Shown: positions 47,903 to 58,626, counted from the first letter of the stretch. The stretch is DNA of 64,000 nt from Dickeya chrysanthemi NCPPB 402 (GCF_000406105.1 NZ_CM001974.1:3164056-3228055); one strand, 5' to 3'. Numbers and translations are program-made. Notes: a model not told the origin generated them from the sequence alone.

Positions 47903-48697
47903 TTAACGGCGCAACGCGACCTGCGGCGTACCGGTTTCGACGTGTCGGTTGACCCACACCTCCGCCTGATACCAGCGCTGAATCGCCTCCTCGGTCAACA
48001 CCTGCGACGGCGCGCCTTCCGCCATGTTGCGCCCGCCCTGCATCACCAACACCCGATCGGCCCATAACGACGCCAGATTGAGATCGTGCAATACACAGCA
48101 CACCGCCAGATTTCCTTGCGTGGTCAGTGATTTCAACAACCGTAACAGCCGTTGCTGATAGAACAAATCCAGCGCCGAGGTGGGTTCATCCAGAAACAGC
48201 CAGCCTTGCGGGCCGTCGTCTTGCCAGAGCTGGGCCAGCGCCTGCGCCAGCCGGACTCGCTGCTGCTCGCCGCCGGACAATTGCGGATACAACCGCCGGC
48301 GCAGAGGCTCGCAACCGGTCAGCGCCAGCACCGCAGACACCACGTCCGACTCCGGCGTATCACGCCAGGGGGTTCGGCCCATCGCCACCACCTCTTCCAC
48401 CCGGAATGACGCGGTTAGCGTATTGTCCTGCCGCATCACCGCCCGCAGGCGCGACAGCGCGCCCGGCGACCAGCTTGCCAACGCACGGCCACCCAGTCGA
48501 CACTCACCCCGTTGTGGGGTCAGGTAGCCGGTCAACAACCGCAACAAGGTGGATTTACCCGCACCGTTAGGCCCGATCAGCGCCACCAGTTCGCCGGGGT
48601 TCAGCGTCAGCGACACATCGTCAATCAGCAGCCGACCGGCATCCCCCCGGTAACTCAACTGCTGCGCCTCCAGTGGCGCAAAACGCGGTTCAGCCAT
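47903..48697 (-). CDS. hmuV: Heme ABC transporter ATPase HmuV
   Basis: HmuV powers heme import through HmuU. The 264-residue protein has Walker A GPNGAGKSTLL, the signature LSGGEQQRVRLAQAL and Walker B WLFLDEPTSALD. Its start overlaps the end of hmuU by 8 nt. It is the last intact gene of the operon. Confidence 0.95.
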   Translation of the reverse strand: MAEPRFAPLEAQQLSYRGDAGRLLIDDVSLTLNPGELVALIGPNGAGKSTLLRLLTGYLTPQRGECRLGGRALASWSPGALSRLRAVMRQDNTLTASFRVEEVVAMGRTPWRDTPESDVVSAVLALTGCEPLRRRLYPQLSGGEQQRVRLAQALAQLWQDDGPQGWLFLDEPTSALDLFYQQRLLRLLKSLTTQGNLAVCCVLHDLNLASLWADRVLVMQGGRNMAEGAPSQVLTEEAIQRWYQAEVWVNRHVETGTPQVALRR

Positions 48698-49679
48698 GTT
48701 GCCGCCTCAGAATCAACCATAAAAACCAGGGGCCGCCGATCAGACTGGTGAGCAACCCCACCGGCATCTCCGCCGGCACCACCAGCGTGCGCGCCAGCGT
48801 ATCCGCCAGCAACAGCAGCAACGCACCGCCCAGCGTCGCGCCCGGTAACAACCAGCGGTGATCCGCGCCCAGCAACAACCGCATCAGATGCGGCGTTATC
48901 AGGCCGACGAAAGCGATAATGCCGCTGACCGACACCGCCGCCGCCACCAGCACCGCGCACAGAATTACTACCCGGCGCCGGGTGCGGTGCACATCTACGC
49001 CAAGGTAGTGCGCTTCCTCATCGCCCAGTTGCAGCAAATTGAGCGGCGAAGCCAGCCGTTGCAGCCACCACACGCAGGGCACCACCAGCGACGCCACCGC
49101 CGCTACCGTTACCCACTGCGCCTGCCCCATGCTGCCCATGCCCCACAGCGACAACTGCCGCAGTTGCTGATCATTGCTGATCCACGCCAGCAGGCCGGTC
49201 GCAGCGCCGCCGATGGCGTTGATGGCAATGCCCACCAGCAGCAGGCGCGACAGGGAACGCTCCCCCGACAAACTCAGGGAGAACAGCAGCAGCATGATCA
49301 GCAGGCTACCGACAAAGGCCGCCAGCAACGGCAAGTACAGCGCCAGCAGTGTCGGCAACGCCAGCGGGAACAGTATCGCCAACGCCACGCCGACAGCCGC
49401 GCCGCTGCTGACGCCCAGCAACACCGGGTCCGCCAGCGGATTGCGGAACAGCCCCTGCATCCCGGCGCCGGACAGCGCCAGCGCCATTCCCACCAGCAAC
49501 GCCAGCGCCACGCGCGGCAGACGAATATGTAGCCACACCTGCCACGCCATACTATCGAGCGGTTGGATCATTAACTGCGTCAATGACACCGACATTGCAC
49601 CGCTGCCGGCGGCAATCACCGCCAGCAGCGCCAGCGCGCCCGCCATCGTCAACAACGTTAAACGCGGGGACGGACTCAC
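48690..49679 (-). CDS. hmuU: Heme ABC transporter permease HmuU
   Basis: This 329-residue FecCD-family permease has about ten hydrophobic helices and the family signatures [20 protein letters not shown] and [21 protein letters not shown]. It forms the inner-membrane channel for heme with HmuV. The start is GTG and overlaps the hmuT stop (GTGA). Confidence 0.95.
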   Translation of the reverse strand: MSPSPRLTLLTMAGALALLAVIAAGSGAMSVSLTQLMIQPLDSMAWQVWLHIRLPRVALALLVGMALALSGAGMQGLFRNPLADPVLLGVSSGAAVGVALAILFPLALPTLLALYLPLLAAFVGSLLIMLLLFSLSLSGERSLSRLLLVGIAINAIGGAATGLLAWISNDQQLRQLSLWGMGSMGQAQWVTVAAVASLVVPCVWWLQRLASPLNLLQLGDEEAHYLGVDVHRTRRRVVILCAVLVAAAVSVSGIIAFVGLITPHLMRLLLGADHRWLLPGATLGGALLLLLADTLARTLVVPAEMPVGLLTSLIGGPWFLWLILRRQHG

Positions 49680-50491
49680 TTCGCCGCATCCACGGCCTGA
49701 CGCAGGCGCAGCAACGCTGCGGGCGTATCCAGACTAAAGCCCAGCAGCGCCATATCATCGACAACCAGTAACCGTTGGTGTTTGCCGGCCGGCGTCAACG
49801 CCAGCCCCGGCAGTTTCCACACGGCCGCCTCGCCGCCGAGGGATTGAGCGCCGTCGCTGGTAACCACCACCCAGTCCGGCTGGCTCGCCACCACGCCTTC
49901 CTGCGACAGCGGTTGATAACGGTTGAATCCTTGCATCGCGTTCTGTAATCCGGCGGCCCGGAACGCCGCATCTGCGGCAGTGCCCTGCCCGGCGGCCATC
50001 GCGTTCATGCCGCCATGACTGAGGATAAACAACATGCGAGCCGTCGACGGCTGGGACGGCACCGCCGCCAGTTGCTGCGCCACCTGTTGCACCAGCGCCT
50101 CACCGCGTGGCGCTACCCCCAACGCATCAGCGATCACCTGAATCTTTTCGCGAATAGCTTCAATCGCTTGCGGCGCCGGCACCGTCACCACGCGCACACC
50201 CCGACTGGCGACCTGTTCCAGCACGGTGGACGGTTGCGACAGTGCGCTGGCCAACACCAGCGTCGGCTGCATCGACAAAATGCCTTCCGCGTTTAGCTGA
50301 CGCATGTAGCCGACATTCGGTAATGCTGTCGCCGCCTCCGGATGCAGACTGGTGCTGTCACGCGCCACGACTTTGTCGCCCGCCTGCAACGCAAACACAA
50401 TCTGGGTAACATCACCGCCAATCGTGACTACCCGATCGGCAGCCAGCAACGACAGCGGCAGCCACAGCAACATCAAACACAGCGCTTTCAT
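49676..50491 (-). CDS. hmuT: Periplasmic heme-binding protein HmuT
   Basis: HmuT carries heme across the periplasm to HmuUV. The 271-residue precursor has a signal peptide (about 1-18, [10 protein letters not shown]) and a FecB-type binding fold with the expected [20 protein letters not shown] region, where a tyrosine usually contacts heme. Its ATG overlaps the hmuS stop (ATGA). Confidence 0.94.
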   Translation of the reverse strand: MKALCLMLLWLPLSLLAADRVVTIGGDVTQIVFALQAGDKVVARDSTSLHPEAATALPNVGYMRQLNAEGILSMQPTLVLASALSQPSTVLEQVASRGVRVVTVPAPQAIEAIREKIQVIADALGVAPRGEALVQQVAQQLAAVPSQPSTARMLFILSHGGMNAMAAGQGTAADAAFRAAGLQNAMQGFNRYQPLSQEGVVASQPDWVVVTSDGAQSLGGEAAVWKLPGLALTPAGKHQRLLVVDDMALLGFSLDTPAALLRLRQAVDAAK

Positions 50492-51519
50492 GCCGCCACC
50501 TCCGACGTCACCAGCGACATCACCTGCTCACGCCAGCGCGCCTGCTCCGGCTCCCCTTCCGAACGCTGACCAAACAATTGGGCGATCGGCGTGCCGTCGG
50601 CGGCGAACAATTCCAGGCTGGTGACGATGCCGTCTTGGGTCGGTTTACGGGTGACCCAGCTTTCAGCAATGGCCTCTTCTGCCAGATGCAGTGTGAAATC
50701 ACGGTTGAAGACATTCAGCCAGTTTTCCAGCGGCGTCACGTTTTCGATCACGCCGGTGAAAATCTGCACGCAACCGCGGTTGCCGACAAAAACCATGATT
50801 TCGTTGCCCGCCTGCCGGGCGGTGTGCAGCAACGTTGCTAACGACTGATTACTCACCTGACAAGCCAGGTCATCGCTCACCGCACGAAACACCTGCGGAC
50901 GCGTAACCTGATGCCGTTTGAGCAACGGGAAAAACTGGTGAACATCGGTCATCGCCCGCCACTCCTGCTCGATCTGCGCCGCATCCAGTGCGTCAGTCGG
51001 CGTTTCAAGCGGCACAGGCTGTAGCGCCAACGGCGGATTGTCCGCCAGCGTGAAGCTGTCAGTCAGCGCCTGCCAGACGGCCAGCTCGGTGTTGTCGGTG
51101 GCATAAACCTTCAGCACCGCATCGCCGTGACGATCAAAAAACTGAATGCTATGACGTTCGCCGCGCGCGGTCTGTTCCGTCAACGCAAATGCACTGTCCC
51201 ACTGCTCGGGAAACAGGCGCAGGTCCAGCCCGCGTGGGTTGAGCACCAGACCGACGTGTTCGCCGATGCGCTGATTATGGTAAACCCCAACCTGTTCATG
51301 CACCGCGTACTCATTGCGGGTGATGGATTTGGTTTCGCCGACGGCCTCCAGCCCGGCCAGCAGTGCGCGCGTGTCGCCGGATAAACGGCGGGCATCATGC
51401 CCGACGCGCAGCGATGCCAGTTCCGCTTCACGAAGCCCCATCATTTGAGCCAAATCACGGGCATATTTGCGTGGATGTTCAACTTTCAGTTGCAGGTAGT
51501 GTGTGTAGTGATGCTGCAT
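50488..51519 (-). CDS. hmuS: Cytoplasmic heme-handling protein HmuS
   Basis: HmuS/HemS proteins bind imported heme and take part in its breakdown and iron release. The 343-residue product has the duplicated HemS fold, with [14 protein letters not shown] in the first half and [14 protein letters not shown] in the second; the family's heme-binding histidine may be the one in EYAVHEQ. It is the first gene of the operon, about 70 nt after a Fur box. The usual upstream genes hmuP/hemP and the receptor are not here. Confidence 0.93.
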   Translation of the reverse strand: MQHHYTHYLQLKVEHPRKYARDLAQMMGLREAELASLRVGHDARRLSGDTRALLAGLEAVGETKSITRNEYAVHEQVGVYHNQRIGEHVGLVLNPRGLDLRLFPEQWDSAFALTEQTARGERHSIQFFDRHGDAVLKVYATDNTELAVWQALTDSFTLADNPPLALQPVPLETPTDALDAAQIEQEWRAMTDVHQFFPLLKRHQVTRPQVFRAVSDDLACQVSNQSLATLLHTARQAGNEIMVFVGNRGCVQIFTGVIENVTPLENWLNVFNRDFTLHLAEEAIAESWVTRKPTQDGIVTSLELFAADGTPIAQLFGQRSEGEPEQARWREQVMSLVTSEVAA

Positions 51520-51592
51520 ATGCCAAAAAACTCCCTCGACAGCGCCGTCCGCTGGCTACGGTATTGATGTGTGAATAGTCTACAAATATTAA

Positions 51593-51607
51593 TAATAATT
51601 ATTATCA
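51593..51607 (-). promoter_or_regulatory. Fur box upstream of hmuS
   Basis: In the minus direction the sequence TGATAATAATTATTA matches the 7-1-7 Fur core TGATAATnATTATCA at all but one defined position. It lies 74 nt upstream of the hmuS start and would repress the heme operon when iron is plentiful. Confidence 0.85.
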
Positions 51608-51750
51608 TTAACATCAAATGAAAACAAGACGTATTCGTAACAAAGGCATTACCAAATCATTACACTTAACAGGGATAAATCTGGGGTTACCCGGTCTCGG
51701 GATGGGAAATAAACCTACGTTTGAATCAATCGCCGTGCGGGAAACCCACT

Positions 51751-51789
51751 GCAGCCAACGCACCTGCAACGTGAAGTATGACGGGTATA
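51751..51789. repeat. ERIC end fragment
   Basis: CAGCCAACGCACCTGCAACG and GAAGTATGACGGGTATA are the right terminal part of an ERIC element. The left part is absent. It lies between hmuS and the beta-helix gene, where part of the heme locus may have been lost. The rest of 51610-51832 shows no gene. Confidence 0.8.
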
Positions 51790-51832
51790 TTGATTACACG
51801 ACGCTTTCGAAAAACGAAAGACGTCCTGACGT

Positions 51833-53346
51833 TCAGCAACTCACCAGTTTCAGCTCACGTATATCCAGATAATCGCCGACATTGGCCGTAGAAAGATTGA
51901 ACGACAACGCAAACAGCCAGGCACTGCGCGGAATTTTCCAGATGGTGCCCGAGCTGCCCTTTTGCAATCGGTCACTGCTTTGAATGTAATCCTTGCCGTC
52001 ACGAGTCAGGTCCATCATGACCGGCCCCGGGCCGTTTTCGCCGTAAGCATGGAGTGTTTTGGTAATCGCCACCTTGCCGACGACGGAGGTTTGCGCCTGC
52101 CAGATCACTCCGATTTGGTCATGCCCGTTCACCGGTATCAGAAACTGCACCTGTACGTTATCGCCGGCGGCGATTTTCACAAATCGGCCGTTATCTTCTT
52201 TAATATGCGCCGGATCGTAACGACAAGCGCAACCGGCAACCCCAGGGTAAACCAGCGTACTCCCGCTGTCGTTTAGCGCTATCAGCTCCGCCATCTGATT
52301 GGTAAAAATGAGATTATTTTTCCAGCAAGGGCGATTGGAGATCACACAGGAGGTCACATTGATACCGTCGGTGGCAAAGCGAATGTTGGCCAGCGTGGTT
52401 TGATAATCGAACGCCTGATCAAAAATGAGGTAGGGTTGTTCCGGATTCTGGCGTACAAAAATCGCCCCGCCGTTGAATACAAAGCTGGCGTTTTTTTCCT
52501 GAGCACCACCGCAGGCTGCTTACGCCTGACGTATTCGAAGTGGCCGTTGATTTCGACATGCCCTTCGTTAATCAAGGCGATCCCTTCGCAATAATCAAAA
52601 CTCCCCGCCTGCCAATACACCACGCCGTCCGGGTTATCGATCTCAAAAGCGTAACCGCCGTTTTGCCAGATACAGCCGATAAACGTAAAACGCTCGTAGG
52701 AATCCGGCTGACGGGTCAGGTACAGCAGGCGATCACAGTTATTAAACCCACAGGAGAACCAGTTCCAACCCCAACCGCCGGCACCATTGGAAAACACCTT
52801 TCTGAACCCGGTAAAACGGCAGGAATAAATACTTAACAAACAGGACGCGTTACGGTTGGAATTATTTTCCGGGTTGTAGGCAAAAAACAGGTCTAAGGTT
52901 CTCTTTTCAGAAATAAAATGCACACCGGAAAAAAAACTGTCCACGATATTACTGTAAGCCGCATCCACATCCGGATTCCCGGTCACTACAATCGCATAGT
53001 TATCAAAATTACCTTTTTTAGTAAAAATAATTGTCAATGGGCCATGAATAGACACTTTTGACGCATCTATTTTTATCGTAGAAGAGACCAACACCACGCC
53101 CTGCAACATTAACCTGACTTTTTGCTGAGCATTTGATAAGGATTTAGATTGCTCCAGCATATCATTAAGAAGTGTCTGAAAAGATTCGGTAGAATCCTTC
53201 TTTCCGGAAAAATCGATATTGTAACGCGTAAGATCATTGGTAAACGAAATAGTATTATTATTCTGGGCGTTATTATCCTGCGGCGCAGCCGTAGAGCTCA
53301 CTGCCCATGATGCCAGGCTGCCGGCCAGGAAATCTCTTCTGTTCAT
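51833..53346 (-). pseudogene. Exported right-handed beta-helix protein, frameshifted at an A7 tract
   Basis: Two frames join into one gene of about 505 residues. The first part starts at ATG 53346 (GGAGAG upstream) with a twin-arginine-like signal NRRDFLAGSLASWAVSSTAA, then the KKDSTESFQTLLND motif seen in pectate-lyase-3 and tailspike proteins, and repeated beta-helix rungs. At a run of seven A (minus strand, 52491-52497) the frame is lost. Removing one A restores continuous reading (VVLRKNASFVFNGGAIFV ... TDGINVTSC). The last 170 residues look like a beta-sandwich or carbohydrate-binding end. A polysaccharide-binding or lyase role is inferred from fold and context only. Confidence 0.7.
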
Positions 53347-53364
53347 AGCAATCTCTCCGATATA

Positions 53365-53491
53365 TATACCCGTCATACTTCAAGTTGCAGGTGCGTTGGC
53401 TTTCCTCGCTCACCCCAGTCACTTACTTGAGTAAGCTCCCGGGGATTCGCTGCGTCGCCGTCTTCCTGCAACTCGAATTATTTTGGGTATA
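53365..53491. repeat. ERIC repeat, full length
   Basis: A 127-bp copy bounded by TATACCC and GGGTATA, with core CACCCCAGTCACTTACTTG and AGTAAGCTCCCGGGGATTCG. It lies in the divergent region between the beta-helix gene and the membrane polymerase gene, starting 18 nt upstream of the beta-helix ATG. Confidence 0.95.
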
Positions 53492-53669
53492 AATTCATTA
53501 CATTAAGAATAAAACCGGCATAATGGACGGTCGTTGTTTGATAACAAGCAGGATAAACAACCGCATCAATAAATGTCATAAACTTTCTGAAAAAATAATT
53601 AAAAATTCAATTCAACCTGCTTTATCATCGCTCATAATAAACATCAACTGAGATAGGGAGAGTTGAAAA

Positions 53670-54932
53670 TTGAAAGCCGCCATAAAGTATGAACCTCTTT
53701 ACTGGACAATGCTTTGCATTTTCCTGATACCACAGTTTGTGTTTGTATTTTTGCAACAATCTTCACTGGCGCCGGGCATGATGGTGGCAATCGTCCCCAT
53801 TTATATTTACGGCCTTCGTTATATGAAAAATCTGGCATTTCCCAGTGGAAAAATCTTACTTTTCTCGATGGCGATATTTATATTACTGATGCAATCCGGT
53901 TATATCGCCGCGATGTATGACAATTACAAACCACTATTTACGTTACCGGCGCTCACTATTATTTTCCTAGGCGCCATACTGTTATCCAATCGCCTGTTGA
54001 CGGTTCCACCCGCCAAGTTGGCTTCGGCTTTTCGCGCCGTGACTTATACCTTGTTGCTACTCGGCTGGATTTCGGTGATTCATCGCATTGATATCGGCAG
54101 CTATGCAGCCAAACCCAAAGCGGTATTCCCTTTCTCCGAAGAGAGCCATTACGCGTTGACTGTAGGTATCTTCGTCTGTGCCAGCGGCATTCTGATGAAA
54201 AACCGGGAGCGCGTGGTGTTGCTGGGCAACATGCTGTTGCAGGCGCTGATCTTCCCCAACCTGACGTTGCTGGTGTTCTGCATGATGGCGATTTTCGTCT
54301 TCTGGATGGCGCGCCGCATCACGCTGATGCTGACCATCATCGTGATATTAATCGCGGCGGTCTACGTGATGCTGACCTATTTTTCCGACCTGCCGGCCAT
54401 CGCCTATTTTGGGTCACGGCTGGCTATCAACGACGATACCGATAACCTCACGACACTGGTATTCCTGCAGGGGCTGGACGACGCGAAAAACGCCTTGCTG
54501 GAGAGCCAGGGGATCGGGCTGGGGCTGCAAATGGCCGGAACCAACGGCGTCGGCAAATACGGTTATGTTATCCAGTCGCTTGCCGGCAGTGATTTCAACC
54601 GTAACGACGGCGGCTTTTTAGCATCGAAAATCGTCAGCGAATTCGGCGCCATAGGCCTGCTGCTGAGCACCGGCTATCTGTTGATACTGAAAAAAGCCGT
54701 CAGTACCATCAACCGCATCCGTGATAATACCGATACTGAATCGACGCTGCTGAAGATCGCCATGGCGGTGGTGATCGCCTACGCCGTCGAATTCTTCCTG
54801 CGTGGTTATGGGTACTTCTCACCCGGTTTATTCCTGTTCGTCACCATGATGATGGTCAGCAGTACGTTGTATCGTCGGCAAAGCCGTGTAGCGCTCCCGC
54901 CGGCGTCATCTCCACTCCCGCATCAACCCTGA
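53670..54932 (+). CDS. Wzy-like polysaccharide polymerase/ligase membrane protein
   Basis: The 420-residue product is an integral inner-membrane protein with about ten hydrophobic segments and a larger loop near residues 240-330 (ESQGIGLGLQMAGTNGVGKYG, NRNDGGFLASKIVSEFGAIGLL). This layout fits O-antigen polymerase or ligase proteins, whose sequences are poorly conserved. The best start is TTG 53670, preceded by GGGAG; ATG 53709 is the next option. The gene is convergent with yjbH and divergent from the beta-helix gene, and is the only polymerase-like gene seen in this sugar region. Confidence 0.65.
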   Translation: MKAAIKYEPLYWTMLCIFLIPQFVFVFLQQSSLAPGMMVAIVPIYIYGLRYMKNLAFPSGKILLFSMAIFILLMQSGYIAAMYDNYKPLFTLPALTIIFLGAILLSNRLLTVPPAKLASAFRAVTYTLLLLGWISVIHRIDIGSYAAKPKAVFPFSEESHYALTVGIFVCASGILMKNRERVVLLGNMLLQALIFPNLTLLVFCMMAIFVFWMARRITLMLTIIVILIAAVYVMLTYFSDLPAIAYFGSRLAINDDTDNLTTLVFLQGLDDAKNALLESQGIGLGLQMAGTNGVGKYGYVIQSLAGSDFNRNDGGFLASKIVSEFGAIGLLLSTGYLLILKKAVSTINRIRDNTDTESTLLKIAMAVVIAYAVEFFLRGYGYFSPGLFLFVTMMMVSSTLYRRQSRVALPPASSPLPHQP

Positions 54933-54939
54933 TCGAACC

Positions 54940-54966
54940 CGCGCCGCCGGCAAAATCGGCGGCGCG
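54940..54966. terminator. Hairpin between the convergent polymerase and yjbH genes
   Basis: CGCGCCGCCG and CGGCGGCGCG form a strong 10-bp stem with a 7-nt loop. There is no T run on either side, so termination is uncertain, but it lies exactly between two convergent stops. Confidence 0.45.
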
Positions 54967-55018
54967 GCGTGTTAACGGGTGACGTTTATTGCAGCGCTGA
55001 TACTTGCGTGGTCCGCCA

Positions 55019-57163
55019 TTATTCCCGTTCAACCATGTTGTACAGCACATCGCGCCGATCCAGCATCTGGCCGCCATCGCGAGTCAGCGGCACCCAGCCG
55101 ATGGAACCGCGGCGCGTCGTCGGCGAACTGAACAGCAAATCAAACGGAATGGTAAAGTAGATCCCTTTGGTGAAGCTGCCTTCACCATACTCGCTGGCGC
55201 TGACATTGGTGACGGTGGCGAAAGCGCCGGCGACAATCCCGCTGTCGAAGCGGCGCGACAGATCCAACGTAACGCCTTTATCGCCCGCCAGATAGCGCCC
55301 GACGCTGATTTTCGCCAGCCCGCCTTTGACAAACGGCAACGACCAGTAAGTCGTGAGGTGGCCGGTGGTGACGCTGTAATCCCTCAGGCGCTGCGGGGAG
55401 TCCCAGTCTCGCTGCTTGACGTAGTTAACATCCATCCCTACCGCCCAATTGCTGCCGAACGGCCGATACAACACCTCGCCACCGACCCCGGCGTACATCA
55501 TTTCCAGATAACCGCCATAGACCTGGGTATACCAGTCGCGCGCGGGGTGATCGTAACGAGACAATTGCAGATTGGTCAGCAAGACATCCGATGCCGTGAC
55601 ATACTCGCGAATATGGGTGCGAACCCTCGGCAGCGCTGCGCCATCCTGCGGCGGCGATTTGAAGTTGAACTGATCATAGTTGTTGAGCAGGTTGACGTTC
55701 ACCGTACCGCCCAATCGCCAGTTATCCGTAATGCGGTAATCCGCACTGGCGTTGGCCGACAACTGGTACATATAAAACGATTCCGGGCCGCCGAACGACT
55801 GCTGCAACGCGGGGTCGATGCCGTAGGAGAGGCGCGGCGGTTCGGTATGCAGCACCTGACGACCGTGTGGTGCCGACAGCGGCTCCGTACGATACGGATT
55901 CGGCTCATCCAGCCCCAACGGCGTGCCGCCGGATTCCAACTGGCGGAACCCTGCCGCATCGACATGGGTGCTGGCGGTAGTCAGCGGGCCGCTACGCGTC
56001 ACGATATGGTAGTCGGTGACGTTGTCCGGCAGATTATTCGCCAGCACCGTCGCCGCCCGGCGGCTGGCGTCGGCGTCATCAGGGTATTTGTACTGATCAG
56101 CCACCACTGTGACCTGATTATCGTCCGCATAAATATCCGGCTGTGCAAAACCGGCTTTGTCATCCAGTTCGCGGGAAATGCGCTGCCAGTCGGTACCGCC
56201 CCGGCTATTCTTCGCCGGCAAGTACACCGGCGGCTCATCATCCGGGTGCTGTGGCCTGATATGATTGAAGTTGGTACGCAGTGTAAATCCCCACATCAGC
56301 GTATTGCCGCGCTCCCACGACAGCGACGTATCCAGCCAGTCGGTAGCACGGTACACCAGGCCGACGTTAACCGGCGAATCCTGCTTGATATGCTGCGATA
56401 CCGGTCGCGTTAGATCCGCCGCCTCCTGACTATAATCATTGCCGTCATACTCCAGCTTGACCCGTAGCGGATCCCACGGCGTTTGGTATTCCAGCCCGGC
56501 AAACAGCGCCGCCGGCCCGTGGAAAAAGTTCTTCACCGCGAACTGTCCGGTGGTGGTCGAGGCCGTGCGGGTACAGAATCCCGACGCCAGCCGACAGGCC
56601 GGGTTGGTGATATTGCCGCTCTGCGCCATGTTGCCCCACCCCATACCCAGCGTGAAATCAAACGGCCCCCAGCGCTTGCTGGCTACCAGATATTCGCTGT
56701 CGAACAAGCCGGTACCGGCGATATCGCGCAAACCAAGCGACACCTGCGGCAGCCAGCGGCTTTCCTGCCACAGACGCGCTTTGACGTCAAAGCTCTTATC
56801 TTTGTAGGTCTGGTTGCCGCTGAAGCCGGGCGAGTTGCTGTAAGGCCGGGTACGGATATCGGTATAACGCAGCGTCGCCTCCAGCCAGTCGAGCGGCTGC
56901 AACGAAATGGCATAACGGCGATACTCCTGATTATCACGATAGCTGGCGCTAAATTCGCCGTTATCCGCCATACGCGCCGTCGGCATCTGCCATAACCCGA
57001 CGCCGCCGACATCCATCTGCGACACGCCGGCGGGCTGATAATAACCGCTGCGATTCGCCGCATCCTGGTTATTCGCTTCAGCCGCCCAGATCGACGACGC
57101 CCCTAATGTGCCGCCAATCGCCAGCGACAGACAGCTCAGTTTAAACGTTCTGTTGTTAGCCAT
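55019..57163 (-). CDS. yjbH: YjbH/GfcD-family outer-membrane protein
   Basis: The 714-residue precursor has a signal peptide ending near AEANNQD and a long beta-rich region with typical outer-membrane strands, such as SYRDNQEYRRYAISLQPLDW and VNVGLVYRATDWLDTSLSW. YjbH is the largest product of the yjbEFGH operon, related to gfcABCD of group 4 capsule, and is thought to work in exopolysaccharide export. Its ATG overlaps the yjbG stop (TAATG). Confidence 0.9.
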   Translation of the reverse strand: MANNRTFKLSCLSLAIGGTLGASSIWAAEANNQDAANRSGYYQPAGVSQMDVGGVGLWQMPTARMADNGEFSASYRDNQEYRRYAISLQPLDWLEATLRYTDIRTRPYSNSPGFSGNQTYKDKSFDVKARLWQESRWLPQVSLGLRDIAGTGLFDSEYLVASKRWGPFDFTLGMGWGNMAQSGNITNPACRLASGFCTRTASTTTGQFAVKNFFHGPAALFAGLEYQTPWDPLRVKLEYDGNDYSQEAADLTRPVSQHIKQDSPVNVGLVYRATDWLDTSLSWERGNTLMWGFTLRTNFNHIRPQHPDDEPPVYLPAKNSRGGTDWQRISRELDDKAGFAQPDIYADDNQVTVVADQYKYPDDADASRRAATVLANNLPDNVTDYHIVTRSGPLTTASTHVDAAGFRQLESGGTPLGLDEPNPYRTEPLSAPHGRQVLHTEPPRLSYGIDPALQQSFGGPESFYMYQLSANASADYRITDNWRLGGTVNVNLLNNYDQFNFKSPPQDGAALPRVRTHIREYVTASDVLLTNLQLSRYDHPARDWYTQVYGGYLEMMYAGVGGEVLYRPFGSNWAVGMDVNYVKQRDWDSPQRLRDYSVTTGHLTTYWSLPFVKGGLAKISVGRYLAGDKGVTLDLSRRFDSGIVAGAFATVTNVSASEYGEGSFTKGIYFTIPFDLLFSSPTTRRGSIGWVPLTRDGGQMLDRRDVLYNMVERE

Positions 57164-57942
57164 TAGTGTGGAATCCGGTTGGCAAGATAGTCGGCAATCT
57201 GCTCATTCAGAGAGGTGAAACCCTCAGGCAGAATGGAAGGGTCAAAACCGATAAACAGCGTTTCTCCCGCCGCCGGTTCATGGTGCCGGCGGTTCCAGAC
57301 AGCCAGCGGGACTTTGCGCCAGTGACCCTCACCCGAGATGAGGTAACCGTCGCGGCTATCGCCGCCTGGCAAAAAACGCCGTCTGCCGATGTACTGTTCG
57401 ACTGACCAGCCGGGTTGCAGATCAATATCCTTGAACACATGCGGCGTGCCGATATCGATACCTGTACTGATTAACCCAAACAGAAAAAACTGCTGACGGT
57501 AAGGGGACAGATAGAGGGTATAATTCCCCACCAATGGGCGATTATCCCGCTGAGAAAGGCGCACGATGTCTGGGTCGATACTGGTTCGGATCCGGCCGAC
57601 GGTGTTCACCTGTTTCAGTGCCTGCGCCATATACCAGGCAGCGATCGCCCAGTCGCCATCGCCCTCGACCTGCCAGACCAGTTGCAACTGATAGAGCCGG
57701 GCCTGCAATTTTTCGCCCTTTTCTCTGACTTTTTCCGTCACCAGTTCGTTGGTGAGTAACGCAGTTTGCCAGTTGACCTTATCCGGAAAAGCCATCTGAC
57801 CGTAGAACTGCTCCAGACGGGTGCCGTCCTTCAGCACCACGGCAGGCAAGGTTTCGCCTGCATACTTTACCGTTAACTGCGCCGCCCCTGATGTTCCGGC
57901 CACCAGCAATAACAAGGCAGCCAATCGATTGAATGACAACAT
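57163..57942 (-). CDS. yjbG: YjbG/GfcC-family periplasmic protein
   Basis: This is a 259-residue exported protein (signal about residues 1-21) of the GfcC/YjbG family, which has two ubiquitin-like domains and a C-terminal amphipathic helix in the known structure. Family features here include LTKVRIRT-like GRIRTSIDPDIVRL, NPLVGNYTLYLSP-like DNRPLVGNYTLYLSP and the GFDPSILPEGF end. It lies between yjbF (9-nt gap) and yjbH in the operon. Confidence 0.88.
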   Translation of the reverse strand: MLSFNRLAALLLLVAGTSGAAQLTVKYAGETLPAVVLKDGTRLEQFYGQMAFPDKVNWQTALLTNELVTEKVREKGEKLQARLYQLQLVWQVEGDGDWAIAAWYMAQALKQVNTVGRIRTSIDPDIVRLSQRDNRPLVGNYTLYLSPYRQQFFLFGLISTGIDIGTPHVFKDIDLQPGWSVEQYIGRRRFLPGGDSRDGYLISGEGHWRKVPLAVWNRRHHEPAAGETLFIGFDPSILPEGFTSLNEQIADYLANRIPH

Positions 57943-57951
57943 AAAATTACC

Positions 57952-58626
57952 TTATTGACTGTATGGCTTAAGAACAGTGAACTGCACCAGAGCCATGTTT
58001 GGCCCCATATACTGATAGCTTTGGATGACCTGACCGGAAGTCGGGTCCAGCCAGTATTGATTGGTATAGCGTTTGCCCAGTGCCGGCACGGTTACCTGCT
58101 CGTCGAAACGTACGGCTTGTCTCGGCGTGTTCAGTATCGTTAGGGTCTCTGTGCCCTTATTCTCGAATACCGATTGCAGGTCATAACCGCCACGCAGTAC
58201 CTGCGACCAACTGACGATGGTGCGCCATTGCTTCGGGGTACCGGGTTTCAGCAAACCGAGACTGAGCGGGTCGGTGTCCAGTTGGGTGACCTGTTGAATG
58301 TCTTCACCCAACCCTTGCGTTTTCACCAGTCGCCCAAAATGGGTGGTCACGCTACTTTTATCCGCCGTCACCCACTGCAATTGCTGATTGTCGGCAAACG
58401 CCAGCACCACAAACGCGCGCGGCGCCTTACCCACTTTCAGATACGCTGAAGCATAGGGAAGCTGCTCCACCTGTTGCGGCGTCATGCTGACGTCTTGCCC
58501 TCCCCACAACGCCAACCGAAAGTCCCGGCCCAGTTGACTGAGTTGCTGAGAACACCCTGTAAGCCCTGACATGAAGAAAATGGCCACCAACATCCGAAAC
58601 AAAGCTAACTCAAGGATTTTTTTCAT
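57952..58626 (-). CDS. yjbF: YjbF/GfcB-family lipoprotein
   Basis: This is a 224-residue lipoprotein with the lipobox GLTGC (cysteine at about residue 25) and the GfcB/YjbF domain, seen in LPYASAYLKVGKAPRAFVVLA and LRGGYDLQSVFENKG. The frame extends to 58671, but that part contains the terminator hairpin, so ATG 58626 (MKKILELALF) is preferred. A transcription terminator separates it from yjbE, so it depends on read-through or its own start site. Confidence 0.88.
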   Translation of the reverse strand: MKKILELALFRMLVAIFFMSGLTGCSQQLSQLGRDFRLALWGGQDVSMTPQQVEQLPYASAYLKVGKAPRAFVVLAFADNQQLQWVTADKSSVTTHFGRLVKTQGLGEDIQQVTQLDTDPLSLGLLKPGTPKQWRTIVSWSQVLRGGYDLQSVFENKGTETLTILNTPRQAVRFDEQVTVPALGKRYTNQYWLDPTSGQVIQSYQYMGPNMALVQFTVLKPYSQ

